From NCBI GenBank assembly GCA_016648135.1, contig JADDOH010000178.1, positions 310,001 to 374,000 on the forward strand: a stretch of DNA of 64,000 nucleotides. Direction: 5' to 3'. The stretch is from Agrypnia vestita (Eukaryota > Arthropoda > Insecta > Trichoptera > Phryganeidae). Shown piece after piece: positions 1 through 10,841 of the stretch. Made by a program: the position numbers and the translations under genes. Position 1 is the stretch's first letter. Each line of letters opens with the position of its first letter. Under the pieces are notes generated by a model. That model did no database searches and was not told where the DNA came from. It worked only from the letters and a program-made list of their open reading frames with translations.

Positions 1-117
1 TCTTTTGAATTTGTGCGGAGTTTCCTAATATAATATTAATATTTGTAGAAAATGCAGGTCTGATATTTTTTGGTAGATATTTTGAAATTTGATTCGAAAA
101 TGTATTAATATAAAAAA

Positions 118-165
118 TTCTTCTTGATGTTGGAAAGGTTTTTCCGAAACATGTAGGTGTAATTT
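118..165 (+). repeat. Degenerate hammerhead-like motif
   Basis: A stem GGAAA/UUUCC with loop GGUU is followed by GAAACAUGUA, as in the family B/D repeats elsewhere in the window. The expected CUGAUGA reads UUGAUGU, so two core bases have changed. Probably an eroded Penelope-type repeat. Confidence 0.4.
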
Positions 166-334
166 TATCAAGTAATATGAGTAGGTACATACAAATAATA
201 CAATCAATATTTTTAATTATGTCTTTGTTTTATTTTCTCTTTTTGTCACTTATTTTTATTATATTATTACTTCACTACTTTATTTTATTATATATTCATT
301 AAATTCACTTTTACATTATTTTTCTATTATTCTT

Positions 335-515
335 GACTTTTTTTTTGTTCTTCTTATTCTTTATATTTTTATAATTTGTTTCTATGTGAAATATGTTAGG
401 AGACAAGTCAATATTTTCGATTCCGATGGCACATGCTCTTATTCATATATATAATTACTTGTGTATGTTATATTTCCGAATAAATAAATTAATTAATTAA
501 TTAATCGCTAATTAA
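335..515 (+). repeat. LINE-like 3' tail, ends in AATAAATAAATT repeats
   Basis: This stretch shares TTTGTTTCTATGTGAAATA, CTCTTATTCATATATAT and a terminal AATAAATAAA run with 43435-43505 plus 43715-43795, so both are copies of one dispersed repeat. The A-rich tandem end suggests the 3' end of a non-LTR element. The second copy has a SINE inserted in its middle. Confidence 0.5.
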
Positions 516-524
516 TTTCCAGTA

Positions 525-559
525 TTTTCATTTGTCTTCCGCAGGCACGACAGGTGACA
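525..559 (+). repeat. Fragment resembling the 3' end of an LTR
   Basis: The sequence ending in GCAGGCACGACAGGTGACA resembles the ends of the LTR-like segments at 58020 and 61306, which read GCAGCCACAACACGTGACA and GCAGCCACGATACGTGACA. Only this short end is visible. Confidence 0.3.
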
Positions 560-1219
560 GTATTTTTGTCATGGAATTGTCGATTGTTTTTCAGTTTATT
601 TTTTATTTATAATTTTTTTATTTTCGGTAGTTTTTTGAAATTTAAAATGAGTCAAAATCAATCATGTCTTACTCCAAAGAACACAACTTGCTTTCACATT
701 TTAAAGCCCTCAAACGCTTTCGTTTTTTTTTTCTTAAGATCCATGTCTCAACGTGACGAATAAGGCTACGGGTAACACAATTTTGACTACTAGTGCTTTG
801 CTCTTTCTTGAAACGGAATGATTCTTCGAAACGTTGACATGTTTTGACAAAGTAAGCTTTACTTTGCAAATCCTTCTTTCACTGTGACTTTTTACCCTCT
901 TTTCCTTGAGACGATTCTGACTGGATAATGTTACTTGCAAATTCTTTGAGGGATATTTAAAGATACACAAGATCACAGTGACCTATACTTAATCTTATTG
1001 TCGTATTTTTGTTTGTTTATTGGCCAGATCTTTTCAATATTGTACATAAATTTCCCTGTTCTAACTGAATATCGAATTTTCCGGTTTTAAGAGAAAAAAT
1101 TAAATTAATTACATTACCGTATCAAAAAAGTGGATTGCTCTATGGACAAAAATAAAAATTAATCAATTAATAAAAATGTGAATTACATATAAGGTCGACA
1201 TATTCACGGAAATCTACAA
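560..1219. other. AT-rich interval without a recognised gene
   Basis: Short open frames occur on both strands but none shows a recognisable motif or biased composition. No repeat with a partner elsewhere in the window was noticed. Confidence 0.5.
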
Positions 1220-1293
1220 GGCTCCTATAGCTTACTGGTCAGAGCACCGGCCCAGGAAAAGAGGTGACCCGGGTTCGAATCCCGGTAGAAGCC
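1220..1293 (+). repeat. tRNA-like sequence (tRNA pseudogene or SINE head)
   Basis: A 74-nt stretch has a 7-bp acceptor stem with one mismatch (GGCTCCT against AGAAGCC), an A box TAGCTTACTGG, and a perfect T arm CCGGG/CCCGG around TTCGAAT that includes the B box GGTTCGAATCC. The anticodon arm does not fold into a clean 5-bp stem with a 7-nt loop, so a working tRNA is unlikely. The A box is nearly that of the SINE at 19465, which suggests a SINE head. Confidence 0.5.
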
Positions 1294-1440
1294 AAAATAT
1301 TTTTTCGTGGTTTAGATTTTTATGTATGCCTATTAAATTTATTAATTTATTTGGTTTTAGAAAGGATTAACCTTGAAAGGTACAAATAATATGGGGCATT
1401 GCATCGAAGAGTGTAATGTGAAGAGTGTATAACAACACCA

Positions 1441-1795
1441 CGAGTTGATTGTTGGTGTAATGATCATGATGCTTACCTAATGATCTGGTGGTTAAAGTTT
1501 CGAACCCCATTCCAGGATACCAGCAAGATTTTTTTCATACCTGACTTACTTGTGCCTTGTGGCGACACGGGTAACTCAGTGAGCAGATCGGTTTCGGTTT
1601 ATCTTCCTAGATGGCAACCTGACTCATTTTTCTCCACGTGCTGTGACTTACACAGAACCGTCACCCAAGTAATCCGAACACCCGTGCAGTCCTCAACAGG
1701 CCTTTTACACCTTTACCTATCCTTAACACCTTCCCCAAAGCCTTTTCCCAAATAGGCAGACAAAAATGTTGATCGCCATACTCCATACAATTTTT
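1441..1795 (+). repeat. Possible degraded tRNA-derived repeat
   Basis: TGATCTGGTGGTTAA followed 20 bp later by TTTCGAACCCC resembles the A and B boxes of a tRNA-type promoter with the middle shortened. The downstream ~270 bp are less AT-rich but show no protein motif. Weak call. Confidence 0.25.
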
Positions 1796-1911
1796 CATGC
1801 AAGCTTATTTTTTTTACTTCTTCTTCGAACACAGCAAAATTATTTTTTGGTGACATTATAATTATAATTTATAGAAATGGACTTTGTATACACCACTTTT
1901 TTATTGAAAAA

Positions 1912-1956
1912 AATTCAACATGTCTCAAAGCCAATGGCTTCTTCATCAGGATAACA
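1912..1956 (-). ncRNA. Hammerhead ribozyme-like motif, family B (left arm)
   Basis: Reading the minus strand: CUGAUGA, one extra A, stem II GAAGCC/GGCUUU with loop AUU, then GAGAC in place of GAAAC, then ACAUGUU. The A-to-G change in the GAAA core should impair cleavage. Confidence 0.6.
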
Positions 1957-2297
1957 AATGTACAAAATTACATTTAAAAATCGAAGCAAAGATAATCAAA
2001 ATATTAAAAATTTATATATAGAAAATGAATAATAATACCTACTAGGTACCTACTTAACATGAAAATAAATTTAAAAGATAACTATTTGTAAAAATGACCT
2101 GATTATCTTAATATTCATTTTACTATTTATATTATTTATATTTATATTTATAAATAACCAGGTCATTTTTAAAAATAGTTATCTTTAAAATTTATTTTCA
2201 TGTTAAGTAGGTACTTTATTATTATTAATTCTCCATATAGAACTTTTTAATATTTTGATAATCTATACTTCGATTTTTGAATTTAATTTTGTACATT

Positions 2298-2343
2298 TAT
2301 TATCCTGATGAAGAAGCCATTGGCTTTGAAACATGTTGATTTT
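2298..2343 (+). ncRNA. Hammerhead ribozyme-like motif, family B (right arm)
   Basis: CUGAUGA, extra A, stem II GAAGCC/GGCUUU with loop AUU, intact GAAAC, minimal stem III in ACAUGU, cleavage position U, and a stem I of AUC before the core against GAU after the cut site. All core bases are present. Confidence 0.7.
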
Positions 2344-2684
2344 TTTTCAATAAAAAGGTGGTGTATACAAAGTTAATTTCTATAATTTTTTTTTTCTTTA
2401 ACGGGGCAGTCTTCTAATATCTAGTTTACCATTCTCTTCTCATTTTTTTCTACCTGACCAAACCACCCACTTTCCTTCTCGGTTTCTTCTCTCCCGATTT
2501 CGACTGCAGCTTATGGTCTCCTGGTATCCTGGAATATTTTTTACTACCCCACTCAAAAGAGTCACTCCTACACACGCGCATACAAAAAAATTGTAAATTT
2601 ATCTCAGATGTTCGGGCAGGTACCTACTTTCTGGTACTATTCGAAAATAATTTAAATCTTGGACACTTCGGAATTTATCTCTTT

Positions 2685-3472
2685 ACTAGCTGTTTGTACA
2701 CGACGTTGTACGGATTAAGGTTTAAGTTAAAAATAAATTTGTGGGGGAGAACAAAGGTTCGATTCGAACGCTATAAATTTGTATCGAAAATATATCAGGA
2801 GGAGAGGCAAGAGTAAAAGGGGAAGGAGGGAGTGTCACCTATGTTACCCGCCGGGTTCTAAAGAATAAGTTTGCAAATTTTGAATCCGATTGGTCGAATG
2901 GTATAGATTTTCATCGAAAATATATCAGGGAAGGGGTAAAAGAGGAGAAGAGAAATGTCGCCTATGTTACCCGCCGGGTCCTAAAGAGTAAGTTTCCAGA
3001 TTATGAGTCCGATAGATCAAATGGTACAGATTTGCATCGAAAATATATCTAGGGGAGGTGAAGGGGTAAAATAATAGGGGGGAAATGTCACCTATGTTAC
3101 CCGCCGAGTCCAAAAAATTAAGTTTACAAATGTCCGAACGGTTGAACTGTACAGATTTGCATCGAAAATATATCAGGAGGAGGGCAAGGGGTAATAGAGT
3201 AGAGAGGAAATGTCACCTATGTTACCCGCCTAGTCTTAAAGAATAAGTTTCCAAATTCTGAGTCCGATCGGTCAAACGTTACAGATTTGCATCGAAAATA
3301 TATCAGGGGTAGGTAAAGGGGTAAAATAAAAGGGGGGAAAAGTCGCGTATGTTACTCGCCGAGTTTTAAAGCATAAGTACGCAAAATTTGAATCGAATCA
3401 GATTAACGGTGTAAATTTGTAAAGAGAACAGACAGAGAGTCAGACAGACATTGAGTTTTATAGGTATAGATT
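2685..3472 (+). repeat. Retroelement-like repeat with a five-unit ~127-bp internal tandem array
   Basis: The element begins near CTAGCTGTTTGTACACGACG, like the common arthropod repeat that starts CTAGCTGTTGCCCGCGAC, and ends in CAGACAGACATTGAGTTTTATAGG. Within it CCTATGTTACCCGCCGGGT recurs near 2838, 2961, 3091, 3216 and 3346, a spacing of 123-130 bp. Each unit also contains GCATCGAAAATATATC and a purine-rich GGGG block. Probably an RTE-type 3' region that expanded in tandem. Confidence 0.65.
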
Positions 3473-4109
3473 TCACATTGCTTTAAAACATTAGCTGGTG
3501 TATATTCTGTAAAATGACAGCCAATATAATAAAATGGAAACCGAGACCTCGCATATATGGATTTGTAATGTCATTTTATGTAATTTTATGTAATTTTATT
3601 TAATGTAAACATAAAGTATGTTTTTATGTTTTTTTTTTCAAATTTTATCAAGCTTTGACATCGCAGATGTTTAAAATATTAAATAACACGTCAAGTCGAC
3701 AACTTTTCAAATAAACGCGAACACGTCCGTAAATTCTCGAAGCATGAATGTCACCGAAATACGTTTCCTGGGAGATTTGTGTATGTTTTGTATGAAAGCC
3801 AGAAATCGAAATGGAAAATGTGAATGTCGATTTGTTAGCCGTCGAACCCGACCTGCGATTCATTTGATAGCGCGGATACTTTAGGAATATTTCCCTACAC
3901 AAACATGCACATTTCCATATCCCGGGCGGCTACAGGCGCACAGGGATAGAGGTATCGCTTTACCTGTTGAAACAGCGCGCATCGCGGACGCGGCTATTGA
4001 ATTGATGAGTTTCGCTTATTGGAATATTAATTAGTCGTACTAACCTTACTAAAACGGACGTATTAAAACATATTTTTTAAGAGATGCCAATTGCCATACA
4101 TCCTTTGTT

Positions 4110-4408
4110 TGATCCCAAATTCCAAACAGAACTTTGTTTAATTTAACTTATACAAAAAATTTGGTAACACTCACTTTAGACCCCTCTCACTCCCCCTTCC
4201 ACGTAGACTCATGAATCATTCTTTAGGCAATTTAGTGCATGTTAGTCTCTAATAAGATTAACGCACATGCGATAAATATTGGTGAATGTTTAACAATACT
4301 ATGGTTGTTGTGTATAGTGTTGTGAACGTAGTAGTGTAGTGTTAATCCTGACAAAGAGAGTACGTCTCGAAACCGGTAGTCGTTTATACTAATTTAACGA
4401 ACATTCTG
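4110..4408 (+). mobile_element. Penelope-type terminal repeat, family A
   Basis: It starts around TTGTTTAATTTAACTTATAC and shares TTTGGTAACAC, CACTTTAGACCCC, AATATTGGTGAA and GTGTATAGTGTTGTGAA with the copies at 11735, 21430 and 50555. It ends in a tail with TATACTAATTTAACGAACATTCTG. The tail directly abuts a LINE remnant. Confidence 0.6.
4341..4385 (+). ncRNA. Hammerhead ribozyme-like motif, family A, core damaged
   Basis: The core reads CUGACAA rather than CUGACGA, then a decayed stem II (GAGAG against GUCUC), GAAAC, stem III ACCGGU and cleavage position A. The lost G of CUGANGA predicts an inactive copy. Confidence 0.5.
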
Positions 4409-4423
4409 ATCCCAATTACTTTA

Positions 4424-4860
4424 AAAAGAAAAGTCTTCGAATCGTGCATTCTGCCAGTGGTGACTTGCGGTGTGGAGATGTTTGATGTGAAGACCTAGAA
4501 AGAAAATTGACATGTATTGAAGCACAAATGCACACAAAAATCCACCGAAAGATCTATGCTTGATATAAGCCTTAAAGATAGAATAAAACATGATGAAATT
4601 AGGCGCAGAACCTGAGTAGTCAATCAAGGATGGCGTAGCGAAGTTAAAATGTCAATGCACAATTGCACAGGGCTTGTTGCAAGGCAGGATGCCACAAGAT
4701 AGACTCATAGAGTTCTGAATTGGAGACTTTGGGAGAATAAAAGCGGCGATCGACAGACGATATAGCGGCCAAGGGAGAGAAGAAATGGTTATAAGAAGGA
4801 AACAACAGAGGAGGATAGAAGGGGACGGAAAAGCCTATTTCCAGCGTGGAGAAATATACA
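4424..4860 (+). pseudogene. LINE reverse-transcriptase C-terminal remnant
   Basis: The frame KRKVFESCILPVVTCGVE, then RSMLDISLKDRIKHDEIRRR, then TGLVARQ and a degraded tail matches the common arthropod non-LTR pattern KRKVF..CILPV.TYG, ..MLGISL.DRIRNEEIRRRT, WAGHVAR. Several stops and frameshifts are present. No endonuclease or RT catalytic motifs remain. Confidence 0.65.
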
Positions 4861-5537
4861 TAGGTGCTCTTTCAATTTATTTCGCTGGTTGAATATAATG
4901 TTCACTGAATCGCCGCCGATTGTGTCGCATTTGCTCTGGCTTCCGCTAAACGTCAAAACAAACGTCGTAATGCGTTAAAACAGCGCAGCCCTTATTTTAT
5001 AAGAAACCGTCATTTCGCTTATGTTCCGGGACATTCCTGTGTACCAGTTTGTTTCTACAGTCTCGTAAAATTACGCATAATTTACGATTTTTCAAAAAAA
5101 ATTATGTATCCTTGAATGTTCCATGATTAACTCTTCTATCTCCCCCTTCCTTCCTAATCCAACTCATTTTCTTTCCCAATTTTATATATCCTTCAACTTC
5201 AGTACTCAACTCTATCTGAAAAAGAGTACGTTATAGATTTTTTATTCTTTGACCTAAATTAATAAATTTTATCATGGCAAAGTAAAAACCTATCTTCAGC
5301 AGAACAATTCTTTAAAAACCTCCAAAACCTTAGCTAAAGCAACAAGTGAGTAAATGACAGTAAAATTACAAAGTTTACCTTAATTTTTACGTTAATTTAA
5401 AAGCATATATTACATTACGTGAAGTACCGAAATGTCTAGCCTCCTTATATACTAGAAATAGATTATACATTTACCTTAAATACATTAATTAATTAAAATA
5501 AAACACAAATTACTTTGTTTTCACCACTATATTAGAT

Positions 5538-5585
5538 TAAAAAATCTACATGTTTCGAGAACAATGTTCTCTTCCTCAGGATTAT
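5538..5585 (-). ncRNA. Hammerhead ribozyme-like motif, family D
   Basis: Minus strand: CUGAGGA (N7 = G), one extra A, a perfect 6-bp stem II GAGAAC/GUUCUC with loop AUU, GAAAC, minimal stem III ACAUGU, cleavage position A, and stem I AAUC/GAUU. The loop and stem III match family B while stem II differs by paired changes. The tail has TAGTGGTGAAAACAAAGT, related to families A and B. Confidence 0.7.
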
Positions 5586-5711
5586 TGAGTACTAACGATC
5601 TTAAAAGTTGAAACAAGCAAATGTGTTACGGTGAAGGGGTGTGTGAGGGGGTAGGTGAGGGGAGGGGGGAGTTCGAGGACATTAATTAACATTAGTATAA
5701 TTAGAATAAAT

Positions 5712-5870
5712 TATTCATGTCTCACAGAGACGAAACTTTTTATATGGAAAAGTAGATACTTTGGGCGTTTACAGGGCTTCCTTCTTGTCAAGGCTGGCTG
5801 AAATCTTTTTACACGGTGAAGAGGGATTCACCATACACCGAAGACTATTTTATGAGCAATAGCTCCCATA
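5712..5870 (-). repeat. Dispersed repeat family E, decayed copy
   Basis: On the minus strand it carries the family E end GTTTCGTCTCTGTGAGACAT and earlier segments related to CAGCC..AAGCCCTGT. Other copies are at 8869, 40310, 45969, 51060-51396 and 53985-54335. Function unknown. Confidence 0.5.
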
Positions 5871-6359
5871 AACATCCTACACTTTCGCCACCCAATTCGG
5901 AATTTGTTATACTACTATAACATCCTCCCCACGCCACTTAAACTCTACAAGCGCATGCGCTGTCAACAATAGTAAATAATACAAGAACTTAAATGATACA
6001 TGATATACATACATATATGCAAGGAAATACTAATACAATCAAAGAATATGAGTCGTAACAAAATGAGGCGAAAAATATGAAATGAAAATGAGTACAAAAT
6101 TGCACCGTACAGTAGCGATGGTTAAACCGTTATTTTAACCGGTTATTTTCTGTGCAGTTATTTGCATTTTGAGTTGTTTTCTGAATTGCAAAAAATGAGT
6201 TGCCCAATGATCGATGCCACCAGACACGAATCTCAAAAAAAGATTAAAGTTTCACCAGTAAAAATGCCATTATTACCGTAAAGACAGTTAAAAATAGTAC
6301 AATAGTCACTCCCCTTAAGGAATAATAAAAATAAAGTTGTTAAACACAAACAAACAAAA

Positions 6360-6430
6360 CGAACAATGTAACGTTCACCGATTTCACCCATGAACGATCA
6401 CGCGTCTATCAAATTTTGTAAAGTTATCCA
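6360..6430 (-). repeat. Dispersed repeat family E, partial copy
   Basis: AACGTTCACCGATTTCACCC and ATCAAATTTTGTAAAGTT match the start of family E in reverse orientation, as at 45969-46085 and 54090-54130. It lies 130 bp upstream of a family C Penelope-type repeat. Confidence 0.5.
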
Positions 6431-6561
6431 AAAAAAAAATTGAAAACTTACATCAAGGATAACTACTTTAGAACGTACTGAATTCGAGATTTTATAGAAA
6501 ATATAGCATGTAAATATATAGTAAACTTTATTTTGGTAGGGATAAATACACAAAATCTAAA

Positions 6562-6745
6562 AACGTTCTCAGGTTTTCACGGCCCTTCAGTATCTTCTGT
6601 GTATAGTTTTCTGGGATATTCTGCCGTGTATATGTGACCTCTCTGGCCGACGTTTCGGATCCCATTGCAGGGTCCATCATCAGGGCTGATGTGATGAGTG
6701 TGTTGAAGTGTAGGTTAAGTATTGCCTTTCAATACATAATACGAT
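6562..6745 (-). mobile_element. Penelope-type terminal repeat, family C
   Basis: Minus strand order: CAATACTTAACCTACACTTC, the hammerhead motif, GGCCAGAGAGGTCACATAT, then the tail ending in GGGCCGTGAAAACCTGAGAA. Same family as 9090, 23522, 34597 and 63785. Confidence 0.6.
6643..6690 (-). ncRNA. Hammerhead ribozyme-like motif, family C
   Basis: CUGAUGA, one extra U, stem II GGACCC against GGGAUCC (one bulged A) with loop UGCAAU, GAAAC, minimal stem III ACGU, cleavage triplet GUC, and stem I GCC/GGC. Core intact. Confidence 0.7.
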
Positions 6746-7183
6746 ACATACAATACATTAAATTTCAAGACTGCATGAATTATTATTTTTGATATTGCTG
6801 CCTTTGCTTTTATCCCCCACATATACACTATCCAATAAAATCTATCCTTACTATGCCATCCAATAAAAAGGCTTTCATACTTTTCTTGTAAGAATAACTT
6901 CGTCTCCTTGAGAACTCTATTATTTATATTAATTCATATTTATCCCTCTTTAGACCAGGGGCGTGCAGTGAGAACAAGAAGCGTGACTATTCCCTAAGCA
7001 TATATTTTGAAAAGAAACCTAAATAAGAGATATATCTCGGAATATTCAAATTACAATAATTAAAATATTATTTTTTCTTCAATTTATTCAGCAACATTGT
7101 AGATTGACATTTTTAAAATATTGAAAACTTGAATTATAATTTTAAAATATTCATTGTATTATTTGTAATTATCTACTTAAATA

Positions 7184-7592
7184 CAGGGTTATTTGGAAAA
7201 CATTAATATTTTACTGGACTTATTTTTTGTAAAACGTTGGACAATCATTACAGTAACATATATCGAGTATGAAAAATTCATTCCTTTTAATACAAGTCAA
7301 ATAAAAAATAAAAACCTTCGAATTCCAATTGGAATTTTTTTCAGTATTTTAATCATTTCATTTAACTTGTATTGAAACAAATGAATTTTTCGTAATTGAT
7401 ATTAGTTACTGTAATGATAGTCCAACATTTTACAAAAAATAAGTCAGAAATATTGAAAAAAAAATGCAAACTTTGATGTCGCATATCTCCTTAACTATTG
7501 ATATTAGGTCATAATAACTTGAAAATTTTCGACTCATAATCAAGGCATGAGTATAGTACTGCGTTTTTATTAATGTTTTACAAATAACCCTG
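7184..7592. mobile_element. MITE with CAGGGTTATTTG inverted termini and TA flanks
   Basis: CAGGGTTATTTGGAAAACAT at the left and ATGTTTTACAAATAACCCTG at the right are inverted, with TA on both outer sides, as for Tc1/mariner-type MITEs. A longer inner inverted repeat (GTTGGACAATCATTACAGTA against its complement near 7405-7430) folds most of the element. The right arm has ~100 bp missing from the left. No transposase. Confidence 0.65.
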
Positions 7593-8259
7593 TATAAATA
7601 GATACATACAAATAATACAATCAATATTTCAAAATTAACATATTATTCAGATTTTAATATTTCATATATAATATTCTGCCGGATAAATTTTTAATTTCGA
7701 TATTTTTTCCCAAATAAACGGTTATATAAAACTCGTGCTTCATGTTCTCACTGCACGCTGCTGTAGACAAATCTAGTAATTGTGTTTTCAGAACATACGT
7801 ATTAAAATTTCAAGTTATTCATATTTTGTTAATTTTTTTACAAGGATTTAAAAATGCTACATGAGCAACGTAAGTCGCGTTGGAACCACCCTATGAGTAC
7901 TCGACCCTCCTTGCTCTAAACTAGACCACGTAGGTATCTAATCCATATGAAATTGAATTTCACTGCTCCGGGATTTGGGAGAGAAATCTATGAAAATTTA
8001 TAGTGAATATCGATTTTCCCTTAATACGAAGTGTCATTACCGAGGATAATATGCGCATTGCATTACGGGACTTGTGACTTCTTCAGACCTCTACCTCCTG
8101 GGAATCTGACCTCTCTTCAGGTGAGGAGCTCTCCGAGATGATTGATGTCGCCGGTAAACCAGCTGGGAAAACATGATTTCGTTTCAGTTATCGGCGATTT
8201 TCAAAAGATTTTCATCTCATCAATAAGAAAATATTTTGTATAAACCACCATTTTGTTTA

Positions 8260-8300
8260 ACTGGAAATGAGTAAAGCACTAAGTGCCACAATGTCCATTT
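8260..8300 (+). repeat. Short inverted partner of the family B tail
   Basis: AACTGGAAATGAGTAAAGCA and the following CTAAGTGCC are the reverse complement of 8612-8647, the tail of the family B copy ending at 8690. This suggests another inverted terminal-repeat arrangement, here with the tails facing each other. Confidence 0.4.
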
Positions 8301-8644
8301 TAAGGTAAATAGCGAATGTCTTTTTCGCTCTTTATGTGATATTTTACACACATTTTCATAAATATTTTCAAACCACTACACGCCGCGCCGGTACCTCACG
8401 TGAGTTAGACATTTTAATACTAATAACTATAAAATACTCATGTCGTTTAGTGTCTTATTTACAAAATAAATGATACGGCACTTAATACGTATGCGATATG
8501 CATTCTCATATAACTAGGAAATTAACACAGGTAGGACTTCAGTGCAGTGTTTAATGTATTGGCGAATTCATACAGACTTATCTGTATACTTATCTTTAAA
8601 AAAATATTTTCGGCACTTAGTGCTTTATTCATTTCCAGTATTCA

Positions 8645-8690
8645 ATTATCAACATGTTTCGAAGCCAATGATTCCTTCATCAGGATAGAC
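8645..8690 (-). ncRNA. Hammerhead ribozyme-like motif, family B
   Basis: Minus strand: CUGAUGA, extra A, stem II GGAAUC against GGCUUC with one mismatch, loop AUU, GAAAC, ACAUGU, cleavage position U, stem I AUC/GAU. Core bases are intact; stem II is weakened. Confidence 0.6.
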
Positions 8691-8868
8691 AGTTAACAAA
8701 TAGAAATTAACAACTATTGAGAAAATAAATTAAAAATAAATTCCAATAATATAGAAATCTCATAAGTGACATCTGTATTCGATTGAGGGAATGTAAAAAG
8801 CATTGGACTCCGGTGACGCTAATGTCAATTACAACACATTTTTGAAACGGGTTGGAAAACTTAAATAT

Positions 8869-9070
8869 ACACAACTTCCAAAAAATTTGATAGATGTGTT
8901 ATTCTATCATGGATGGAAATGGTGACTATTACATTGTATAAGGTGATCACTTAAACCAGCCAAACGATAGGTCGTAAGCCCTATGAACACCCAAAGACTT
9001 CCATACATACTTTCCCATAAAATAAATAAAATTCGTCTCTATGACATATGTACAATATATCTTAATAAAT
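8869..9070 (+). repeat. Dispersed repeat family E, near-complete copy
   Basis: It contains ACAACTTCCAAAAAATTTGA, CTATCATGGATGGAAATGGT, GATCACTTAAACCAGCC, GATAGGTCGTAAGCCCTATG, ACCCAAAGACTTCCATAC and TTCGTCTCTATGACAT, the full order seen at 51196-51396. It sits between a family B and a family C Penelope-type repeat. Confidence 0.6.
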
Positions 9071-9089
9071 TTAAAAGTTTACTATTAGT

Positions 9090-9295
9090 TTTATGGGGTA
9101 ATATGCCGTGTTTTTGACCTTTTGGATTCCTTTGCAGGGTCAATTAATACTTTTTTTTGAATTTCCGAAAAAGTCATAATTTATCAGGCTGACGATGGAC
9201 ACTGCAATGGGATCCGAAACGTCGGCCAGTGAGGTCAGATATAAACGGCAGAATTTCCCAGAAAAGTACACACAGAAGAATTGCACATTTATCAA
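9090..9295. mobile_element. Inverted Penelope-type terminal repeats, family C
   Basis: 9090-9142 is a decayed minus-strand tail and core (GGGGTAATATGCCGTG ... TTTGCAGGGTCAA), and 9181-9290 is the plus-strand repeat ending AGAAAAGTACACACAGAAGA. The two are head to head, like 1869-2385. Confidence 0.5.
9183..9232 (+). ncRNA. Hammerhead ribozyme-like motif, family C
   Basis: CUGACGA, extra U, stem II GGACAC against GGGAUCC (decayed by one pair), loop UGCAAU, GAAAC, ACGU with cleavage triplet GUC, then GGCC. The CUGANGA core remains valid (N7 = C). Confidence 0.6.
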
Positions 9296-9597
9296 AAAAT
9301 TTTCGTTAAAAAATTATTCAAAATAATCATACGGTTCATACAAAAAATCATATAAAAATATATATTATAAAATGCATTTTTCTTGACTGCGACTTTTGAA
9401 ACGCATTTAACAAATTTATAATGCTTGTATTTTCTTGTGGATGAAAAATAATATTATTTTTTTTAGTTTAACTTGAATGTAAATGCCCTATTAACGTTAT
9501 AGTTTAAAAAAATAATCTGTTACCCATATAACTCATGTTATATGTAAATTGTAAGAACTAACATTTTCATAAATATTCGTATTCGAATTCCCCTTTA

Positions 9598-9748
9598 CGC
9601 CTAAATACAAAGTCAATACTTAAATGATTTGAAGGTTACTACAGTACGCTTTAAAAGTGTAATTTTCACTGCAAATTAAGCTTTTAAAGCGGACTTTAAT
9701 CTTTAAATCATTAAGTATTGACTCTGTATTCGGGGCTTAGTCCCGCGG
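9598..9748. repeat. Fold-back element
   Basis: Left arm CTAAATACAAAGTCAATACT and on to ATGATTTGAAGGTT is the reverse complement of AATCTTTAAATCATTAAGTA through CTCTGTATTCGG. The inner part (GCTTTAAAAG / CTTTTAAAGC) continues the palindrome. MITE-like, no coding capacity. Confidence 0.5.
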
Positions 9749-10086
9749 CATCCTTAAGCATGAATACCGAGAGCTAACACTGAGATGAATATTCACCTGA
9801 GAACGTAAACATACACCTGGTTTTGTGCATTGTGCAATTGCACTCAATCTTAATCCCAGAAAGCACAAATTATGCAGCGCATTCAGGAGCCGAGCTGATA
9901 ATGGGCTTAAGTCAGTAAACAGAACTTATCTACAATTAACATTCCCTCCCAAGCTACTGCACTGTTTGCTTTGAACCCAGGTTAATCTGTCTGCTTCTGC
10001 ATCTCTAGTCTAATGTTATTTTATTTACGCTTCAACAGTTCAAGACGACCATCAACAGAAGCGAAACACATCACAAAACACCATTG

Positions 10087-10161
10087 TGACCTCACCGGGA
10101 ATCCAACCCGAAACCCTCCGTGTGAGAATCCAACGTCATACCCACTGGACTACGAGGGCCG
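10087..10161 (-). repeat. tRNA-derived SINE head
   Basis: On the minus strand TAGTCCAGTGGGTATGACG and GGGTTGGATTCCCGGTGAGG resemble A and B boxes of a tRNA-type promoter (B box changed at one base). A related decayed copy lies at 20596-20670. Not a working tRNA. Confidence 0.5.
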
Positions 10162-10841
10162 CCATGGGTATGAGGGGTATAAAAGCAAAGGCACCAATAT
10201 GTTCCGAGAAATAGAGCATCCCATACACAAAAAACATGTTTATATCGCGCGTGCAAAGCTTTCAATAATAATTGTATCGATATTGACCTCTTCCACATTG
10301 GTCATACTGAATTTAAAAGAATGCTTTAGATTACATGTACTAAATCGACTTCGACAATTCACTCACTATACCTGATCTTCTCTTCCTCCACCCCTATCCT
10401 GGCTCCTACCTCCTCATCCTTTTTCTCCCATTATTTAAATCATTTCTTGATATACTTTTTTTTTCACACTCAATTACTTAACATTATTCTTTCTTAACAT
10501 TTTTTGTTGCTTACTTACTATTCATTAATTGATTCAAAATAATTAACTTAAAAATATCTTATATAACTTTGTTCTTAAAATCCATGAATCTTTTTAATTG
10601 GTCTACAAAATGAGCATTGTGCTTTTACATTATATGTTTAACAAACTGTTAAGGTTCCTTAATAAATAAATAAAAAAATATGCCACTGGGGTTTTCTGTC
10701 TACGCCACTACTCAAGATAATTTCTCAGATAAATCCTAAAAAAAAATATATTTTTTTAATAATAATGGGTACAAGATACATAAAAAACAATACATTAAAA
10801 CACTGAAAAATAATAAATGATCAATTAATTATTTCATGGAC

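Larger units (their letters stand above)
1869..2385. mobile_element. Head-to-head inverted pair of Penelope-type terminal repeats (family B)
   Basis: The left arm 1869-2106 and right arm 2153-2385 are reverse complements at roughly 90% identity by eye, separated by a 46-bp AT spacer. Each arm carries one hammerhead-like motif pointing outward, followed by a tail containing GGTGTATACAAAGT. Inverted terminal repeats are typical of Penelope-like elements. No reverse transcriptase or endonuclease is left between the arms. Confidence 0.65.

Noticed and set aside
1220..1293. Functional tRNA gene
   Set aside because: The T arm and promoter boxes are good, but the acceptor stem has a mismatch and the anticodon arm does not form a proper stem with a 7-nt loop, so it is listed only as tRNA-like.
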